This document shows, piece by piece, positions 1 to 9,696 of a stretch of DNA of 64,000 nt; the stretch's first letter is position 1; each line of letters opens with the position of its first letter. The translations under genes were made by a program, and so were the position numbers. The DNA is from CBDFMR01 sp965249765 (lineage in GTDB: Bacteria > Bacteroidota > Bacteroidia > Chitinophagales > Saprospiraceae), in contig CBDFMR010000005.1 of assembly GCA_965249765.1 (NCBI GenBank), positions 558,001 through 622,000 on the forward strand, in the 5' to 3' direction. Under the pieces are notes generated by a model, which searched no databases, was not told the DNA's origin, and worked only from the letters and a program-made list of their open reading frames with translations.

Positions 1-1
1 G

Positions 2-901
2 GATGATTTTGGCCTTGTTGTTGATGATAAAGCGATGTCGGGATTTTTGTCATCCAATAGGATCGGCGGTAAAGGAAGAGATGACATCTATCAGATATTT
101 ATGCCAGCGGGAGCCATATCGAAGCTTGATGATAAAGTTGATTCGATCTTAGTGACATTTTTTCTAGAAGATAGGCATGGTCGAGGAATTGATGGAGCAA
201 CTTTACAGTTGGGACAATTATCGGATGATGCAGGCCAGCTCAATCTTGATGAATACAGAATAGACATATTGCCATCTGCCGACAATAAGGACGAATTGTT
301 ACTAAAACTCATGCCAAAGGGAATAGAGGGATTCAACCTTAAGACCAATGAACAAGGCATGGTAGAAACTCTTATTCCAGTGGATAGTAGACTAGTAGTT
401 AGTGTGGTCAAAGATGGCTATAAGCGAGTGTCATCGTATTTTGAGACAAACAAGCAGCGAGAAGTCGTCATTACGATGGAAAAACAGCCAGTCAAAAGGA
501 GAAGTACCAAGCCAACCGACATATTTATTCCAACGGAGAAGGGGGTCATTGTTGTTTTTGATAACATATACTATGACTACAACAGTGCTGTAATAAAGAC
601 GGGAGCAGCCCGAGAGTTGGATGCGCTTATTGATGCCATGAAGATTAATGATAGGATGAGAGTACAATTAAGTGCTCATACTGACTCCAGGGGAAATGAA
701 GTCTATAATCAATTGCTTTCTGATAAAAGAGCTCAGTCGGCTCGACAATATTTGATCACCCGCGGAATTTCTGGACATCGTATTGTTGCTTTGGGATTTG
801 GAGAATCGAGATTGCGCAACCATTGTTCCAATGGAGTAAATTGCGCCGAAGAGGAACACAAGTTCAACCGACGAACAGCGGTAAAGATTATAGACAATTG
901 A
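2..901 (+). CDS. OmpA-family envelope protein, 3' part (5' end outside window)
   Basis: The reading frame is open from base 2, so the gene begins upstream of the window. The first visible residues (DDFGLVVDDKAMSGFLSSNR) look like the end of a PD40/WD40-like propeller. A middle part follows that resembles a carboxypeptidase-regulatory or Ig-like fold, then a C-terminal OmpA/MotB domain over roughly the last 120 residues. The peptidoglycan-binding signature is visible as SAHTDSRG followed by LSDKRAQSARQYL, with the Asp and Arg expected to hold diaminopimelate. Such proteins anchor the outer membrane to peptidoglycan, and in Bacteroidota they often accompany PorP/SprF-type partners. Those partners would be upstream and cannot be seen. 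No signal peptide is visible because the N-terminus is missing. Confidence 0.88.
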   Translation, partial: DDFGLVVDDKAMSGFLSSNRIGGKGRDDIYQIFMPAGAISKLDDKVDSILVTFFLEDRHGRGIDGATLQLGQLSDDAGQLNLDEYRIDILPSADNKDELLLKLMPKGIEGFNLKTNEQGMVETLIPVDSRLVVSVVKDGYKRVSSYFETNKQREVVITMEKQPVKRRSTKPTDIFIPTEKGVIVVFDNIYYDYNSAVIKTGAARELDALIDAMKINDRMRVQLSAHTDSRGNEVYNQLLSDKRAQSARQYLITRGISGHRIVALGFGESRLRNHCSNGVNCAEEEHKFNRRTAVKIIDN

Positions 902-942
902 CGGCGCTAAATCCTATATTGCGCATCGATCAATTTTAAATT

Positions 943-2352
943 ATGGAAATTAAGTTTTGTGGAGCAGCAAGGGAAGTAACGGGCAGTGCTCATTTAATCA
1001 CATTGGACTCAGGATATAAGTTGTTGTTGGATTGTGGATTGGTCCAAGGTAAAGGAAAGCATGTATGGGACAAAAATAATTCGTGGCACTTTGATCCAAA
1101 GGAAATTGACTGCCTCATATTGTCACATGCTCATATTGATCATTCAGGAAGAATTCCCCAGCTAGTTAAGGAAGGGTATAACGGAGATATTCATTGTACT
1201 CATGCGTCTCGGAGTTTATGTGTTATCATGTTGCTGGATAGCGCCAAAATTCAGGAAAGAGATGTGGAGTGGTATAATAAGAAATTGCTCAAAAAGAGAA
1301 GGAAGAAGAACAAGGAGTTGAGAGTTCCACTATACAAGACAGAGGATGTAGCTCCTTGTATAGATTTGTTTGTAGGATATAGTTATGACCGTTGGCATCA
1401 GATCAATGATCATATCTCCGTCCTATTCAGGGATGCAGGACATATTCTTGGAAGTGCATCTGTGACTTTGAAGATTACGGAGAATGGTAAAACGACGACT
1501 ATAGGATTTACGGGGGATGTGGGCAGACCCAATCGTCCAATTCTGAGAGATCCACATACCATACCTGAGGTTGATTACGTAATCTGTGAATCTACCTATG
1601 GAGATAAGGATCATGAGTCTATCCCAGAGCAGACTGATAAGTTGCTCCAAATTATCACCGAAGCATGTATAGAGAAAAAAGGGAAGTTGATCATTCCGGC
1701 ATTTAGTGTGGGGCGTACTCAGGAAATAGTCTATATGCTGGATAAAATGGAATCCGCGGGAATACTACCTAAAGTGCCTGTCTATGTTGATAGTCCTCTT
1801 TCAGTGAATGCTACTCAGGTTTATGGTTCTCATTCTGAATGTTTTGACGAGACGTTGAGAGAATACATACTCATTGATAATAACCCATTTGGGTTTAATG
1901 ACCTGAAATATATACGGGCAGTTGATGAATCCAAGGCATTAAATGCCTCAAAAGAAGCATGTGTAATTATAAGTTCTTCAGGGATGATGAATGCAGGTAG
2001 GGTAAGACATCATATGTTTAATAGTATTGAAAACCCCAATAATACTTTTCTAATTGTGGGATATTGCTCACCCGATACAGCAGGTGGAATGTTAAGAGAC
2101 GGAGTGGAGTCGCTGAAGATTTTCGGAGAGTGGAAAAAGGTCAACGCAAAGGTAGAGGTGATGGATTCGTTCTCAGCGCATGCAGATAGGAAAGAACTCG
2201 TTGAATTTCTTGCCAATCAAAAGGAGGCAAAAAAGATCTTCTTAGTCCATGGGGAGTATGGTACACAGAGGCTGTTTGAGCAGTATCTGGGAGAAAAAGG
2301 ATATGATGAGGTCTATGTACCCGACCTAGGTGAGGTCGTTGTTATTGATTGA
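943..2352 (+). CDS. beta-CASP metallo-beta-lactamase-fold RNA/DNA hydrolase
   Basis: A 469-residue protein of the beta-CASP group (YSH1/CPSF73-like, RNA-processing exonuclease family). The zinc motif HAHIDH is at residues 62-67. GHILGSA and FTGDVG supply further metal ligands, the central SVGRTQEIV segment is typical of the beta-CASP insertion, and the late SAHAD motif lies in the RMMBL tail. Members cut or trim RNA with two bound zinc ions. The substrate of this one is unknown. It starts 41 bp after the OmpA gene on the same strand. All motifs look intact, and length and order match the family. Confidence 0.9.
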   Translation: MEIKFCGAAREVTGSAHLITLDSGYKLLLDCGLVQGKGKHVWDKNNSWHFDPKEIDCLILSHAHIDHSGRIPQLVKEGYNGDIHCTHASRSLCVIMLLDSAKIQERDVEWYNKKLLKKRRKKNKELRVPLYKTEDVAPCIDLFVGYSYDRWHQINDHISVLFRDAGHILGSASVTLKITENGKTTTIGFTGDVGRPNRPILRDPHTIPEVDYVICESTYGDKDHESIPEQTDKLLQIITEACIEKKGKLIIPAFSVGRTQEIVYMLDKMESAGILPKVPVYVDSPLSVNATQVYGSHSECFDETLREYILIDNNPFGFNDLKYIRAVDESKALNASKEACVIISSSGMMNAGRVRHHMFNSIENPNNTFLIVGYCSPDTAGGMLRDGVESLKIFGEWKKVNAKVEVMDSFSAHADRKELVEFLANQKEAKKIFLVHGEYGTQRLFEQYLGEKGYDEVYVPDLGEVVVID

Positions 2353-2596
2353 TTTTATTTCGTTAGTGGTTAATCTAAACCGGTCTCAACTGCCCACTTT
2401 CTAATTCTTCGATTCCTCGACTCCTCGATTCTTCAACATCTCCGCTGTTCGCAATATGCTTGAGTGTCAATGGCTGAACAAGGTTGACGAAGAAAACCTA
2501 CTAAACCTTTTAACCAAAATATCAATATAATACCAATCGAATATTCTTGACCGTTGATCGATAAAAACCACCCCTTCATATAGTACCTTGTAAAAT

Positions 2597-2625
2597 TATA
2601 GTACTTGGTATTGCACAGTACTATA
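2597..2625. promoter_or_regulatory. Inverted-repeat operator upstream of padR
   Basis: A perfect inverted repeat TATAGTACT (2597-2605) and AGTACTATA (2617-2625) with an 11-base spacer lies 20 bp before the padR start codon. A further half-site resembling ATAGTAC sits at 2579-2585. PadR regulators commonly bind such palindromes and repress their own operon, so this is the likely autoregulatory site of the padR-pspC pair. The repeat is seen directly; the binding is inferred. Confidence 0.72.
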
Positions 2626-2645
2626 TTTTCCTGTATGTTTGTTGT

Positions 2646-2981
2646 ATGAAAATCGAAAATGCAAAAGCACAGATGAGAAAAGGAGTACTAGAACTATGTG
2701 TTCTGAGCATTATTTCCAAGAAGGAATCTTATCCATCTGATATTATAAAGCAACTTAAGTCATCTAATCTTATTGTAGTGGAAGGTACCATGTATCCTCT
2801 ACTCAATAGATTGAAGAATGCGGAGATATTATCATATACTTGGAAAGAATCAAATTCAGGTCCTCCAAGGAAATATTACCAGCTTACAGATGAAGGAGGA
2901 GATATTCTAAAAGAGATGAAAGCGACCTGGAAGGAATTGAATCATGCTGTCAATCAATCTACAAAAAACGTAAAGTCATAA
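2646..2981 (+). CDS. PadR-family transcriptional regulator
   Basis: A 111-residue winged-helix protein. The PadR signature is seen as QMRKGVLELCVLSIISK at the start, then VVEGTMYPLLNRLKNAEILSY (recognition helix and turn) and GPPRKYYQLTDEGG for the wing. The short C-terminal helix fits the small subfamily-2 PadR type that dimerises through that helix. It is followed after 2 bp by the PspC-domain gene, a frequent Bacteroidota pairing in which the regulator and the membrane protein respond to envelope stress or membrane-active compounds. The palindrome just upstream suggests autorepression. The ligand is unknown. Confidence 0.9.
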   Translation: MKIENAKAQMRKGVLELCVLSIISKKESYPSDIIKQLKSSNLIVVEGTMYPLLNRLKNAEILSYTWKESNSGPPRKYYQLTDEGGDILKEMKATWKELNHAVNQSTKNVKS

Positions 2982-2983
2982 TA

Positions 2984-5163
2984 ATGAATAAGATAGTCAA
3001 TATAAATCTGGGAGGTTACCCTTTTATCATAGACAACGATGCGTTCAGTCATCTTGATAAGTACATCAGTACCATCAGACGTCACTTTTCTTCATCGGAG
3101 GGATGCGAAGAAATCGTCTCTGATATAGAAGTACGTATGGCTGAGATTCTTAATGAGACAGACCCCAATCGCAAGATCATCACCAAAAAAGAACTTGAAG
3201 AAGTGATCAAGATCATGGGGACACCCGAGGATTTCGGTGCGGCATCAATGGATGATGATATTGAAGTAGAGACTCCACGTTCGTCAAAGTCCAGAAAAAG
3301 AAGAAGATCTGGAAGGAGACTTTTTAGAGACGAGGATGACAAGGTCATAGGTGGTGTTTGTGCTGGCTTGGCCTCTTACTTTGGATTCTCAGACCCTTTG
3401 TGGATGAGATTGATCTGGTTGGTCTTCATTATATTTGGAGGAATCGGATTCATGCCATATTTGATCTTATGGATCATTGTACCTAAAGCCAAATCCGCTG
3501 GTGACAAGCTCGCCATGAAAGGGGAGCCGGTTAATGTCGAGAACATTGGACGTATTATCGAGGAAGAGATAGACAATCTTTCTGATAAGGTTACCGAATT
3601 TGGCAAAAGCTTCGAGTCAAAAAAAAAAGGATTAGTCGATCGGGATTCTTCGGCATTCGATCCACCATATCGAAAGGGTTTTCTTTATTAGGATCAATAA
3701 TCGCCTGGAAATTTAGAATCCTCAAAGCAATTCTGAAACCCTTGCTTTGGTTTGTTGCGATCATCTTTCTAATCACCTTTGGTATATCAGTAATTGGTGC
3801 TCTGATAGGAATGGTTACTCTATTTCCTTTTGCACAATATATTGGCCCTGACAATTTCTTTCTTTCCTATGGCGGCCTTCTTAGTGGATTTGCTACAGTT
3901 GGGATCCCACTTGTTGCCTTACTCTTCTTTCTTCTTAGAAGAATCTATCCTTACAAATTGAAAGCTCACATGCCAGGAAAGGCTTGGTTTGCTTGGGGAA
4001 CAGCGCTGGTATTTTTTGTGGCATCTATTGTGTGCACTGGAATGCAATTTCAAGACAGTTCTAGCTCAAGGTCTCAGGAAGACTATGTCGTTGATGCGGA
4101 TCTTATAGAACTAGAAATGACTCCTCACCAATCAAGTTTTATCAACCTTGGAGACATACAAATTAAAGACAGACAGCTTTATGGTCATAATGTTTATGTG
4201 AGTTTTGTTCCAGGTACTGAGAAGCATGTGAGTATACATAGGACCTCATCCGCTCAAGGTGTAAATAAAGAAAACGCTGCTCAAAACGCGCTCTTTCCTG
4301 ATCATGAAATCAAGCTCGTAGACAATAAGTTTGTAATACCTGCTTATTACAAATTGCAGAGAGGGGAGAAGTTTAGAGGCCAAGATTTGCATTATGAAAT
4401 CTTGGTACCTATCGGAAAAAACATAAAAGTCAATAGACATCTTGCAGGTCATGCAGACATGAAGAAAGATAAATCAAAAGATTTTCCTTATGGTATATCA
4501 AATATTGTATGGATATCTACTAAGGATGGTTTTATAGCACAGGAATGGATCAAAGAAAACAACTTTGAAAGAACGATAGAGGATTTGAAGTTTGAAAAAC
4601 TAAACATAGAGGGGCAGTTTAATACACGTATAGAGTTTGGACATGATTATGAGGTTAAGATTATGGGAAAGGAGAGCATTGCCAATTCTGTCGAACTGGT
4701 AGAGTCTGGAGGAACGCTCTCCATTCTTTCTCAGGAGGACATTGATGACGACATTAAGCTTAAGATTACTACTCCGATACTCGACTACTTGTTCATGAAG
4801 AATACTGGAGATATGAAGATCGAGGGTTTCAATGTAGAGAATATGAAGATCATAAAAGAGTCGAGGTCAGACCTCAGGTTCTACTCTAATGCCAAGACTC
4901 TTGATTTGCGGTTACTCAGTAGAGGTGATGTGGTATTGATAGGCACTGGCAATCTCCTGAATCTACATATGGATAATCGAGCCAGTATCGATGCAGAACG
5001 GTATGTTGCCAAAACCGCAGAGTTGAGTGGTGACAATCACTCCGAGTCATCTATCAATGTAACAGAAACATTGTATTATCCTGAAGATTTTGACATGGAT
5101 TTCCATATCTATGGTGACCCGATGATGAAGGCCAGGGAAGATTCATCTCAGGAAAATAACTAA
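2984..5163 (+). CDS. PspC-domain membrane protein, frameshifted at a 10-A tract
   Basis: Two reading frames together make one family-typical protein. Frame one (2984-3691) has an N-terminal segment, a basic linker and the PspC domain (about residues 112-170, RRLFRDEDDKVIGGVCAGLA onward, with a hydrophobic segment). At 3619-3628 there is a run of ten A. Frame one ends 63 bp later, while the -1 frame continues without a stop (AGG ATT AGT CGA...) into the region recognised from 3742. That region has three hydrophobic segments (about 3742-4050) and then a long DUF2807/head-like beta domain. One extra A would restore a single frame of about 726 residues. It could be a sequencing error, a recent mutation or programmed slippage. 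Frame one is otherwise intact and follows padR directly. Confidence 0.82.
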
Positions 5164-5201
5164 ACCTTCTAAACCAATTAAACTATTATTATGTCTTTAC
5201 G

Positions 5202-5236
5202 ACCCGGTAGATTGAGCACAGTCTGCCGGGTTTTTG
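5202..5236 (+). terminator. Rho-independent terminator after the PspC gene
   Basis: ACCCGGTAGATTG pairs with CAGTCTGCCGGGT (a few G-U pairs) around a short loop and is followed by a T run. It lies 39 bp after the stop codon of the frame-two part of the PspC gene and before a convergent minus-strand gene. Confidence 0.8.
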
Positions 5237-5255
5237 TAAGAAAGAAATATCCTTT

Positions 5256-5771
5256 TTATAATGTAGATTGAATAGTATAATGGAGTCTGATTGAAACAGG
5301 ATTTTCACTATATGCGGCTGGGATAATTGAGCCTTCATTAAGGGCGTCAAAGAGACAATTGCTACTTTCTGCAAGATATTCAGGACCAAAGTAGATTTTA
5401 ATTGCTCGAATTTTCCCTATTTCATCAACTTCAACCAACATCCAATAACCATCATACACAAAATCTGGTTTTATCCCACTCAGTGGGATAGGTATTGGAA
5501 TTAGTTCGCATTTATCAATGAAGCAATACGAGAGGATATACTCTAGGGTAGAGATAAATTCCAAATCTGATTTTACTTCAAGTCGGGGAACAGGATGATG
5601 GTATGATTCTATTTGTGGGTTGAAATCAGGAGGTGGGTGCCAACACACCCTAGTATTTAAAAATGATGACTGGCAGGATAATATAATTGGAATAGAAGCT
5701 AAGGAAACATATAGTAAAGATGTCAGAAGAGAATTGAGAATAGTGTTCCCCAAAAAAATTGAAAGGTTCAT
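5256..5771 (-). CDS. Small protein with TonB C-terminal-like end
   Basis: A 171-residue protein. Its first 35 residues are hydrophobic (a signal peptide or membrane anchor ending near SCQSS). The last 60 residues read VEVDEIGKIRAIKIY...LFDALNEGSIIPAAYSENPVSIRLHYTI, the usual layout of a TonB C-terminal fold: a strand, a helix with an AL-x-PA segment, and a final strand. It lacks the proline-rich periplasmic linker of true TonB and no ExbB or ExbD is nearby, so a role in energy transduction cannot be claimed. It stands alone between a convergent terminator and the antiporter gene. The assignment is moderate. Confidence 0.55.
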   Translation of the reverse strand: MNLSIFLGNTILNSLLTSLLYVSLASIPIILSCQSSFLNTRVCWHPPPDFNPQIESYHHPVPRLEVKSDLEFISTLEYILSYCFIDKCELIPIPIPLSGIKPDFVYDGYWMLVEVDEIGKIRAIKIYFGPEYLAESSNCLFDALNEGSIIPAAYSENPVSIRLHYTIQSTL

Positions 5772-5851
5772 GACATTAGGATGACGACCTTAGGAAAATT
5801 ACACACTTCAATATCGCACCACTGAGGATGTAATAATTAGAATGTATAAAT

Positions 5852-5874
5852 CGTCGTCTTTGATAAGGGCGACG
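5852..5874 (-). terminator. Possible hairpin terminator after the antiporter gene
   Basis: CGTCGTC and GGCGACG form a seven-pair stem (one G-T) 22 bp beyond the antiporter stop codon in its direction of transcription. The T run behind it is weak, so termination is only plausible. Confidence 0.35.
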
Positions 5875-5896
5875 TTCACTCAACAATCCAACAACT

Positions 5897-7729
5897 CTAA
5901 CCCTCAGCAACCAGCTCCTTTCCCATATAAGCTAGCACACTTCCTTCAGCAATCTCTTCACTCTCCATAGCTGCTGTGATAAGTTGCTTTCTCTCATCGG
6001 CATGAAGGATCAAGACAGGAATCGATCTTTCAGTACTTCGAAGTTTGGATAGGTATTCCACAAGATCCTGACTATTGTTTATTGATAGTTCGTGGATCTC
6101 TGGATAGTCTCTTGCGACTTCACTGAAATTAATGAAGTCATCAGAAGATGAAAAGAGACCATTAGAGGGAGCTTTTCCTTGGATTTTTTCGTCACTACTC
6201 ACGAAGCGATAAGCGCCATTTTCTCCAAACTGCTTACCAAATTTTTCAATACTATATCGATTTACTTCAGGACTTCCGGTCATGGCAAGAAGATATCCCA
6301 TCTCGTTGAGCTCCACATTGTCTTTGAGATCATCGGTATATATATTTGTCATGTAGGCTTTTAGTCCTTCATTATTGGCTTTATCGACATTGGCTTTATT
6401 GGAATCTACAAGGATGACGTTCTGCCCCTTGTCATATATATAAGTGGCCAGAAATCTTGAAGCTTTATTTGCTCCGATGATCAGCATGCCATGACTTTGT
6501 TCCACCATCACGCCGAGCAGACGAGCTACCAGTCTTGCAGTGGTGGCATTGAGGAGAACAGTGCCCAGAACAATCATGAAGACCAAGGGTGTAATGTATT
6601 CGGCTCCGGCGAAACCCTGTTGTACTAGCTTGGATCCAAACAATGACGCAATTCCAGCTGCCACGATACCTCTTGGTCCAAGCCATCCAATGAACAACTT
6701 TTCCTTTTGGCTGAGTGTAGAATTGTGAGCGCTTAAAAATACTCCTAACGGACGCAGTACCAATATCACAAGTAAAAATAGTGTTGCACACCGCCAATTG
6801 AGCAGAAGCTCCAGATCAGACATATTAATATTAGCAGCAAGTAGGATAAAGAGCATGGAAATCAGGAGCAGAGACAATGATTCCTTGAAGTAAAGAATGT
6901 CTTCTATGTTGGGCACATCAATATTGGTAAGTACCATTCCCATCACGACGATGGTGAGAAGTCCCGAATCAGGAACGAGGTAGCCTGATCCCACAAACAC
7001 CATCAAGACAAAAGCCAATGTAAATACATTGAGCAAGTAGTGTGGTACCCAAAGGCGCTTTATAATTTCCTTTAGTGCGAATGCTGCCAAGCCGCCCATA
7101 GACAATCCAACAAATGTTAGCGTGAGGAAATGTTTTAATGCTTCTTCGGTAAACGAGGGATCACCATGCGCTCCAAGGCTGCTAATAAACTCATACACCA
7201 GTACGGCTACCAGAGCACCTATAGGATCGATCAGTATCCCTTCCCATTTGAGGATGTTAGCCACATCTCTCTTCAACGGGACATTCCTTAGAATTGGCGA
7301 TATTACGGTAGGTCCAGTAACGATTATGAGGCCTGAAAAGAGAAATGAGAGTGGCCAGCTCAGACCTATTAAAAAATGTGCAATCACCGCCCCTCCAAAA
7401 AATGTAACTGCAGACCCTAGAGAAATCAATTTTAGTATGATAGGACCGATTGTCTTTATCTCACTACGCTGGAGGGTTAATCCTCCCTCAAAAAGAATAA
7501 TGCCAATCGCTAATTCTACAAAGTAAAAGAGATTTTGACCTGGGAATAAACCGTGGTCCGAGTTATATATAGGATCAAGCCATTTGCCTTCTTGCCCTGT
7601 CCAGAAAGGAGCAAAAGGACCCACAGCCAGTCCCACAAGTATCAGAGGTAGGATGGCTGGTACCTTAAACCTCCAGGCGAGCCATTGGGCAAATATTCCA
7701 AGAATTATAATACTGGCAAGTTCGATCAT
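5897..7729 (-). CDS. CPA-family Na+/H+ antiporter with TrkA-N-like C-domain
   Basis: A 610-residue inner-membrane protein. About residues 1-400 hold 12 or so hydrophobic helices of the cation:proton antiporter fold. The ion-site segment GPTVISPILRN and the helix with WEGILIDPIGA, with its conserved acidic residues, are clear and resemble CPA1/NhaP-type proteins. From about residue 415 a Rossmann-like segment (HGMLIIGANKASRFLATYI) followed by ILVDSNKANVDKA matches a TrkA-N nucleotide-binding domain, which in such antiporters senses nucleotide or redox state. It probably expels Na+ or K+ in exchange for protons. The gene is monocistronic. Confidence 0.88.
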   Translation of the reverse strand: MIELASIIILGIFAQWLAWRFKVPAILPLILVGLAVGPFAPFWTGQEGKWLDPIYNSDHGLFPGQNLFYFVELAIGIILFEGGLTLQRSEIKTIGPIILKLISLGSAVTFFGGAVIAHFLIGLSWPLSFLFSGLIIVTGPTVISPILRNVPLKRDVANILKWEGILIDPIGALVAVLVYEFISSLGAHGDPSFTEEALKHFLTLTFVGLSMGGLAAFALKEIIKRLWVPHYLLNVFTLAFVLMVFVGSGYLVPDSGLLTIVVMGMVLTNIDVPNIEDILYFKESLSLLLISMLFILLAANINMSDLELLLNWRCATLFLLVILVLRPLGVFLSAHNSTLSQKEKLFIGWLGPRGIVAAGIASLFGSKLVQQGFAGAEYITPLVFMIVLGTVLLNATTARLVARLLGVMVEQSHGMLIIGANKASRFLATYIYDKGQNVILVDSNKANVDKANNEGLKAYMTNIYTDDLKDNVELNEMGYLLAMTGSPEVNRYSIEKFGKQFGENGAYRFVSSDEKIQGKAPSNGLFSSSDDFINFSEVARDYPEIHELSINNSQDLVEYLSKLRSTERSIPVLILHADERKQLITAAMESEEIAEGSVLAYMGKELVAEG

Positions 7730-7802
7730 TGCTTTATGAATATGACGGGTTGAATATAAAACTAATTGTTGTCACAAAGTTCCGATATGATAAGAATTAG
7801 AC

Positions 7803-7924
7803 GTGTGTAAAACAAATTCCACAGATGTCAAGATCCGTAATTAAGTCTAACCTACCTTCAGGGCACAAAAGGGTACAAGATTCAAATTGTCATTTTATTC
7901 TAATGTGCAATTTGTTCTATACGC
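7803..7924. repeat. Small inverted-repeat element (about 120 bp)
   Basis: The left end GTGTGTAAAACAAATTCCAC (7803-7822) matches the complement of the right end (7905-7924) at 16 of 20 positions. The same end motif, with the core AACAAATTGCAC, recurs at 17129-17150, 17343-17362 and (variant) 17589-17605. No coding capacity is seen inside. It looks like a MITE-type repeat lying between the antiporter and prfC. Confidence 0.5.
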
Positions 7925-7987
7925 AATTAGACCAAGTCACTTAGAAACATCATCTCTGCATTCTTCCGATGGCAACGCAAAGATTTT

Positions 7988-7995
7988 TACTTTTG
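7988..7995 (+). promoter_or_regulatory. Bacteroidota -7 element for prfC
   Basis: TACTTTTG fits the Bacteroidota primary-sigma consensus TAnnTTTG and ends 16 bp before the prfC start codon, so the 5' leader would be very short. I did not recognise a strong -33 element. Confidence 0.55.
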
Positions 7996-8011
7996 CCGCT
8001 CAATTGTTTCA

Positions 8012-9592
8012 ATGTCACTACGAGACGAGATAAATAAAAGAAGAACATTCGGCATCGTATCCCACCCGGATGCAGGGAAGACAACGCTCACTGAGAAGCT
8101 TCTGTTGTTTGGTGGGGCCATTCAAGTAGCCGGTGCAGTGAAGTCCAACAAGATTAAGAGACATGCTACGTCTGATTTTATGGAGATAGAACGCCAGAGA
8201 GGTATTTCGGTAGCTACTTCAGTCATGGCCTTTGAATACAGTGGAAAAAAGATCAATATCCTGGATACTCCTGGCCACAAGGATTTTGCCGAGGATACAT
8301 TCCGTACACTGACGGCAGTGGACAGTGTCATTGTAGTGATCGATGTTGCTAAGGGTGTTGAGGAGCAGACAGAGAAGCTAGTCGAAGTATGTCGCATGCG
8401 TAAAACGCCAGTCATAGTATTTATCAATAAGATGGATAGGGAAGGGAAGGATGGATTTGACTTGCTAGATGAGGTGGAAACCAAGCTTCATTTAAAGGTA
8501 ACTCCACTTAGCTGGCCGATCGGAATGGGACAAAGGTTTAAAGGCGTGTATAATCTATATAAGAAGAACCTCGTTCTCTTCGACCCCCATGGCGATCAGA
8601 CATCAGAAGACTTGATAGCATTTGATGATTTGGCTGATGATACATTGGCAGATCATATCGGTGATGCCGCAGCCGATGAGTTACGTGAGGAGACGAATGT
8701 CATAGAAGAGGTATATCCCAAATTGGATGTAGAAAAATATCAGCAAGGTGAATTGTCTCCAGTTTTCTTTGGATCTGCAATCAATAATTTTGGTGTGCAG
8801 GAATTGTTGGATTGCTTTGTCGAGATCGCTCCTTTTCCACTGGAAAGACACGCTGAAGAGCGTTTAGTAAAACCCTTAGAAGAAAAATTCACGGGCTTCG
8901 TATTTAAGATTCATGCCAATATGGACCCTAAGCATCGCGACCGTATTGCATTCCTTAGAATATGCTCAGGTGTTTTTCAACGTAACACCAACTATTTTCA
9001 CGTGCGACAAGAGCGTAAGATGAAGTTTTCCAACCCTACGGCATTCATGGCTTCTAAAAAGTCTATTGTCGATGAGGCATACCCAGGTGATATCGTCGGA
9101 CTATATGATTCCGGCAACTTCAAAATAGGAGATACCATGACAGAGGGAGAGGCCTTGCATTTCAAAGGTATACCGAGTTTCTCTCCTGAGCAGTTTAGGT
9201 ATATCGACAATGCTGATCCGTTAAAATCTAAGCAACTAGAAAAAGGAATCAGACAATTGATGGATGAAGGTGTTGCACAGCTTTTTATCAAGAAAAGCAA
9301 CAATAGAAAGATTATAGGAACTGTGGGGGCGCTGCAGTTTGATGTGATACAGTATAGACTTGAGCATGAGTATGGGGCATCATGTAGTTATGAGACAGTA
9401 AATCTTCATAAAGCATGTTGGGTGAGTTGCGAAGATGGTGAGGCACTTAAAGAATTTCTAAAAAGACGGCAGCGTGATATAGCTGAGGACAAAGACGGAA
9501 AGCTCGTCTTTCTCGCAGAATCTGCCTGGGCACTCAAGATGGCACAAGAGAATCATCCAGAAGTGGACTTTCATTTTACGAGCGAATTGTAG
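8012..9592 (+). CDS. prfC: Peptide chain release factor 3
   Basis: A 526-residue translational GTPase that recycles RF1/RF2 from the ribosome after peptide release. G1 is at residues 18-25 (HPDAGKTT), the switch-I region ERQRGISV is at about 60-67, G3 DTPGHKDF at 85-92 and G4 NKMD at 139-142. These are the RF3 versions, not those of EF-G. Domain II and the RF3 C-terminal domain follow (SPEQFRYIDNADPLKSKQLE and GALQFDVIQYRLEHEYG). Length matches the family (about 525-530). It is transcribed alone from a nearby TAnnTTTG promoter. Confidence 0.97.
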   Translation: MSLRDEINKRRTFGIVSHPDAGKTTLTEKLLLFGGAIQVAGAVKSNKIKRHATSDFMEIERQRGISVATSVMAFEYSGKKINILDTPGHKDFAEDTFRTLTAVDSVIVVIDVAKGVEEQTEKLVEVCRMRKTPVIVFINKMDREGKDGFDLLDEVETKLHLKVTPLSWPIGMGQRFKGVYNLYKKNLVLFDPHGDQTSEDLIAFDDLADDTLADHIGDAAADELREETNVIEEVYPKLDVEKYQQGELSPVFFGSAINNFGVQELLDCFVEIAPFPLERHAEERLVKPLEEKFTGFVFKIHANMDPKHRDRIAFLRICSGVFQRNTNYFHVRQERKMKFSNPTAFMASKKSIVDEAYPGDIVGLYDSGNFKIGDTMTEGEALHFKGIPSFSPEQFRYIDNADPLKSKQLEKGIRQLMDEGVAQLFIKKSNNRKIIGTVGALQFDVIQYRLEHEYGASCSYETVNLHKACWVSCEDGEALKEFLKRRQRDIAEDKDGKLVFLAESAWALKMAQENHPEVDFHFTSEL

Positions 9593-9696
9593 TTGATTGA
9601 GTTAAATTTGTTTGATTCGATATCTCAACAAAACTAGGGACAAATAATCTACAAAAGAACGAAACCCACAAAACCAATAGAACTAATAATACCAGT

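Noticed and set aside
2395..2455. TTCGATTCCTCGACTCC-type short repeats after the MBL gene as a CRISPR or tandem array
   Set aside because: The units are 8-9 bp, imperfect and few; simple low-complexity sequence.
6465..6797. A 110-codon minus frame inside the antiporter gene
   Set aside because: Overlaps the antiporter in another frame and has no protein-like composition.
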